This document shows positions 6,443 to 8,230 of a stretch of 8,230 bases of DNA, piece by piece. The stretch comes from Anaerolineae bacterium. GTDB taxonomy: Bacteria; Chloroflexota; Anaerolineae; B4-G1; SLSP01. The notes under the pieces were generated by a model. That model worked only from the letters and a program-made list of their open reading frames with translations, was not told the DNA's origin and did not search any database. The stretch covers positions 1-8,230 of the forward strand of contig JAIOSN010000288.1 in assembly GCA_021107605.1 (NCBI GenBank). The letters are read 5' to 3'. The position numbers and the translations under genes are program-made. Every line of letters starts with the position of its first letter. Positions within the stretch are counted from its first letter, which is position 1.

Positions 6443-6746
6443 CGAAGTCCACCTGCGTGGACTAGTGCTTTGGTTTTCAACCTTGGTAGTGTCTTTAGGT
6501 TTTCGTCAGTCCCGTACGCCGACTGAAGTCGGCTACCAGAGGCTGAAGCCGTCTGTCCACCTGCGTGGACAGGATTGAGCGCGTCGCTTTCCGGCGAAGC
6601 CTGGCGACTGCCCTTGCCAGACGGCTCTGGGCCGTGGGAAGTCGCGACTACCGCTGCGAAGTCCACCTGCGTGGACTGGCTGTGGCTGGTCTCCTGACCA
6701 AGCCATCTGGCCGACGCCAGCACGCTGCGCGGGCATGGTCAGGAGA
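6443..6746. repeat. Hairpin cluster with three copies of a GTCCAC palindrome
   Basis: The palindrome GTCCAC-CTGC-GTGGAC occurs three times. At 6446-6463 and 6660-6677 it sits within AGTCCACCTGCGTGGACT, preceded each time by GCGA. At 6553-6572 it has 8-bp arms (CTGTCCAC/GTGGACAG). Between and after them lie other stems: GCCGAC-TGAA-GTCGGC (6518-6533, extendable), CAGAGGC-TGAA-GCC(G)TCTG (6537-6555), ACGGC/GCCGT (6621-6635), the perfect palindrome AGTCGCGACT (6640-6649), and CTGGC-CGAC-GCCAG (6707-6720). The last is enclosed by TCTCCTGACCA (6690-6700) and its complement TGGTCAGGAGA (6736-6746). No gene is convincing here, and no stem carries a proper U-tract. It looks like a block of dispersed palindromic repeats. 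Confidence 0.75.
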
Positions 6747-6762
6747 TCGGCCCCAGCTGGCA

Positions 6763-6860
6763 GACTTTCAACTTTTGACTTTCAACTTTTGACTTTTGAC
6801 TTTTGACTAACGACTTTCGACTAACGACTTTTAACTAACAACCTTTAACTTGCAACTGAG
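6763..6860 (+). repeat. Fourteen tandem heptamers leading into hutH
   Basis: The 98 bp divide exactly into fourteen 7-mers, all beginning GAC or AAC: mostly GACTTTT, GACTTTC, AACTTTT, GACTAAC and AACTAAC. The last three drift (AACCTTT, AACTTGC, AACTGAG). The final unit merges into the ribosome binding site GAGGTG (6858-6863) of hutH. The tract is AT-rich and strongly strand-biased (few G, many T), so its RNA would be largely unstructured, unlike the hairpin block just upstream. The 7-bp period places TGA and TAA triplets in all three frames. Confidence 0.9.
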
Positions 6861-6866
6861 GTGTCC

Positions 6867-8230
6867 ATGACTATCAAAATTACTGGTGAACATTTAACCC
6901 TGGAGGATGTGGGTGCTATTGCGGAAGGCGCTTCGGCGATTCTTTCTGAGGAAGCGCTAGCAGCGATGGAGCGTTCTTGGCAAGGCGTACAGACGTTGCT
7001 GGCCCGTGGCGAGATCGCTTACGGCATCACCACGGGATTTGGGGCCTTCAAAGGGCGCATTATCCCCCCGCATGAGGTGGCGGCCCTGCAACGCAACTTG
7101 GTCCTCAGCCATTCCGCGGGCGTGGGGCCGCTCTTGGACGCGCCGACTGTGCGGGCCATTATTGGGGTGCGCGCCAACACTCTCGCTCTGGGGTACTCTG
7201 GGATCCGTCCGCAGACGGTGCGCGCCTTGCTGGCTCTGCTCGACACCGAGCTGATTCCTTGTATTCCCGCCTACGGTTCGTTGGGCGCCAGCGGTGATCT
7301 GGCTCCGCTGGCACATCTGGCCTGCGTGCTTATCGGGGAGGGCGAGGCACTCTTGGATGGCGAACGACTGCCCGGCGGCGAGGCGTTGCAGCGCGCCGGT
7401 CTCCAACCGGTGACGTTGGCGGCCAAGGAGGGCTTGGCGCTCATCAACGGCACGGCGGTGACAACAGCTCTGGGCACTCTGGCCGCTCTCCGGGCCGAGA
7501 ATCTGATCCAGGCAGCGGACATCGTGGGCGCGTTGACGGTGGAGGCGCTGCGCGGCACACCGGCGGCTTTTGACCGGCGCATCCATCAGGTGCGGCCCCA
7601 TCCCCGGCAGATAGATACCGCGGCGCATCTGCGCCACTTATTGGAGGGCAGCACTTTTGTCCGCCCGCACGACCCCCGCGATATCCAGGATGCTTACAGC
7701 CTCCGTTGCATTCCCCAGGTACATGGCGCGGTGCGCGACACCGTGGCCTATATGCGCTGGAATCTGGGGATCGAGCTCAACGCCGTCACCGATAACCCGC
7801 TGATCTTCTTCGACGAGCAAGGTGAACCAGAGGTGCTCTCCGGTGGCAATTTCCACGCCGAGCCGGTCGGATTGGCTTTAGATTACCTCAAGCTGGGGTT
7901 GGTGGAACTTGGTAACATCAGCGAGCGCCGTATAGCACGGCTGGTGGACGAATCCTTGAGCAATGGTTTGCCGCCTTTCTTGACCCGCTACGGAGGGCTG
8001 GAGAGCGGCTTTATGATCAGTCATTACACAGCCGCCGCGCTGGCCTCGCAGAACAAGGTCTTGGCGCATCCTTCCACGGCGGATTCCATTCCCACCTCGG
8101 CCAACGTGGAGGATCACGTTAGTATGGCGACCAACGCTGCTCACCATACGCTGCGAGTAATTTCGCATGTGGAGCAAATTCTGGCGATTGAGCTCCTGAC
8201 GGCCGCGCAGGGCGTTGATTTCCGCCGTGA
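6867..8230 (+). CDS. hutH: Histidine ammonia-lyase (3' end cut by window)
   Basis: The visible 454 residues cover most of a protein that normally has about 500-510. It removes ammonia from L-histidine to give urocanate, the first step of the hut degradation pathway, in the cytoplasm as a tetramer. GSLGASGDLAPLAHL (137-151) contains Ala141-Ser142-Gly143, which cyclise to the MIO electrophile. Other conserved parts are YGITTGFG (52-59, Tyr52), LVLSHSAG (78-85, His82), LINGT (192-196), QDAYSLR (274-280, Tyr277), TDNPLIF (308-314), SGGNFHAEP (325-333) and SANVEDHVSM (411-420, catalytic-type Glu415). SH in LVLSHSAG favours histidine over phenylalanine or tyrosine as substrate. Two positions differ from the usual pattern: Thr55 where YGINTGFG has Asn, and Val414 where NQEDHVSM has Gln. 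The ATG at 6867 follows GAGGTG (6858-6863). No other hut gene is visible. Confidence 0.95.
   Translation, partial: MTIKITGEHLTLEDVGAIAEGASAILSEEALAAMERSWQGVQTLLARGEIAYGITTGFGAFKGRIIPPHEVAALQRNLVLSHSAGVGPLLDAPTVRAIIGVRANTLALGYSGIRPQTVRALLALLDTELIPCIPAYGSLGASGDLAPLAHLACVLIGEGEALLDGERLPGGEALQRAGLQPVTLAAKEGLALINGTAVTTALGTLAALRAENLIQAADIVGALTVEALRGTPAAFDRRIHQVRPHPRQIDTAAHLRHLLEGSTFVRPHDPRDIQDAYSLRCIPQVHGAVRDTVAYMRWNLGIELNAVTDNPLIFFDEQGEPEVLSGGNFHAEPVGLALDYLKLGLVELGNISERRIARLVDESLSNGLPPFLTRYGGLESGFMISHYTAAALASQNKVLAHPSTADSIPTSANVEDHVSMATNAAHHTLRVISHVEQILAIELLTAAQGVDFRR

Noticed and set aside
6430..6723. A 97-codon minus-strand reading frame over the hairpin block, with VHAGG appearing twice.
   Set aside because: The repeated peptide comes from the palindromic DNA repeats themselves. 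There is no ribosome binding site and the composition is not protein-like.
6763..6860. An array of promoters, because TTGACT recurs like a -35 box.
   Set aside because: No TATAAT-like hexamer at the proper distance follows the repeats here or at 1599-1658. The hexamers are a by-product of the repeat units.
6957..7637. A 226-codon minus-strand reading frame.
   Set aside because: It lies antisense to hutH, whose conserved motifs leave no doubt about the real frame. It is a GC-driven shadow.

Overview
The window looks like chromosomal DNA from a free-living, fairly GC-rich bacterium. Chloroflexota is my best guess. It rests on the style of the proteins (a short RecJ, a HerA/FtsK-like ATPase with a long coiled-coil tail) and on intergenic regions full of short palindromes and tandem repeats. 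This is inference from recall, not a database match. All six protein-coding genes supported here are on the + strand.

Layout. Bases 1-129 hold the end of a small membrane protein, followed by a good intrinsic terminator (164-202). A clear promoter (263-291, 17-bp spacer) then drives a Nudix hydrolase (322-879). Its stop codon overlaps the start of a double zinc-ribbon protein (876-1559). A 118-bp gap containing a 15-bp tandem repeat leads to an 849-aa HerA/FtsK-like ATPase (1678-4227). The 484-bp gap 4228-4711 has no gene but is rich in repeats. It holds GATTACAC-type repeats bounded by TTTCACCACA inverted ends, and a younger 89-bp MITE-like element (4436-4524) with perfect 12-bp terminal inverted repeats and an 8-bp target duplication. 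recJ (4712-6433) follows from its own candidate promoter. A second large gap (6434-6866) holds a cluster of hairpins with three copies of one palindrome, then fourteen tandem RACT-type heptamers that run up to the ribosome binding site of hutH (6867 to the window edge, C-terminus missing).

Function. recJ encodes the 5'-3' single-strand DNA exonuclease of recombination and repair. hutH encodes histidine ammonia-lyase, the first step of histidine breakdown. The Nudix and zinc-ribbon genes are translationally coupled, and the ATPase may belong to the same unit; what the three do together cannot be read from sequence. No defence system, CRISPR array, tRNA, rRNA or complete transposon is visible. 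The most novel material is intergenic: the MITE, the hairpin cluster and the two GACT-based tandem tracts placed directly in front of start codons.
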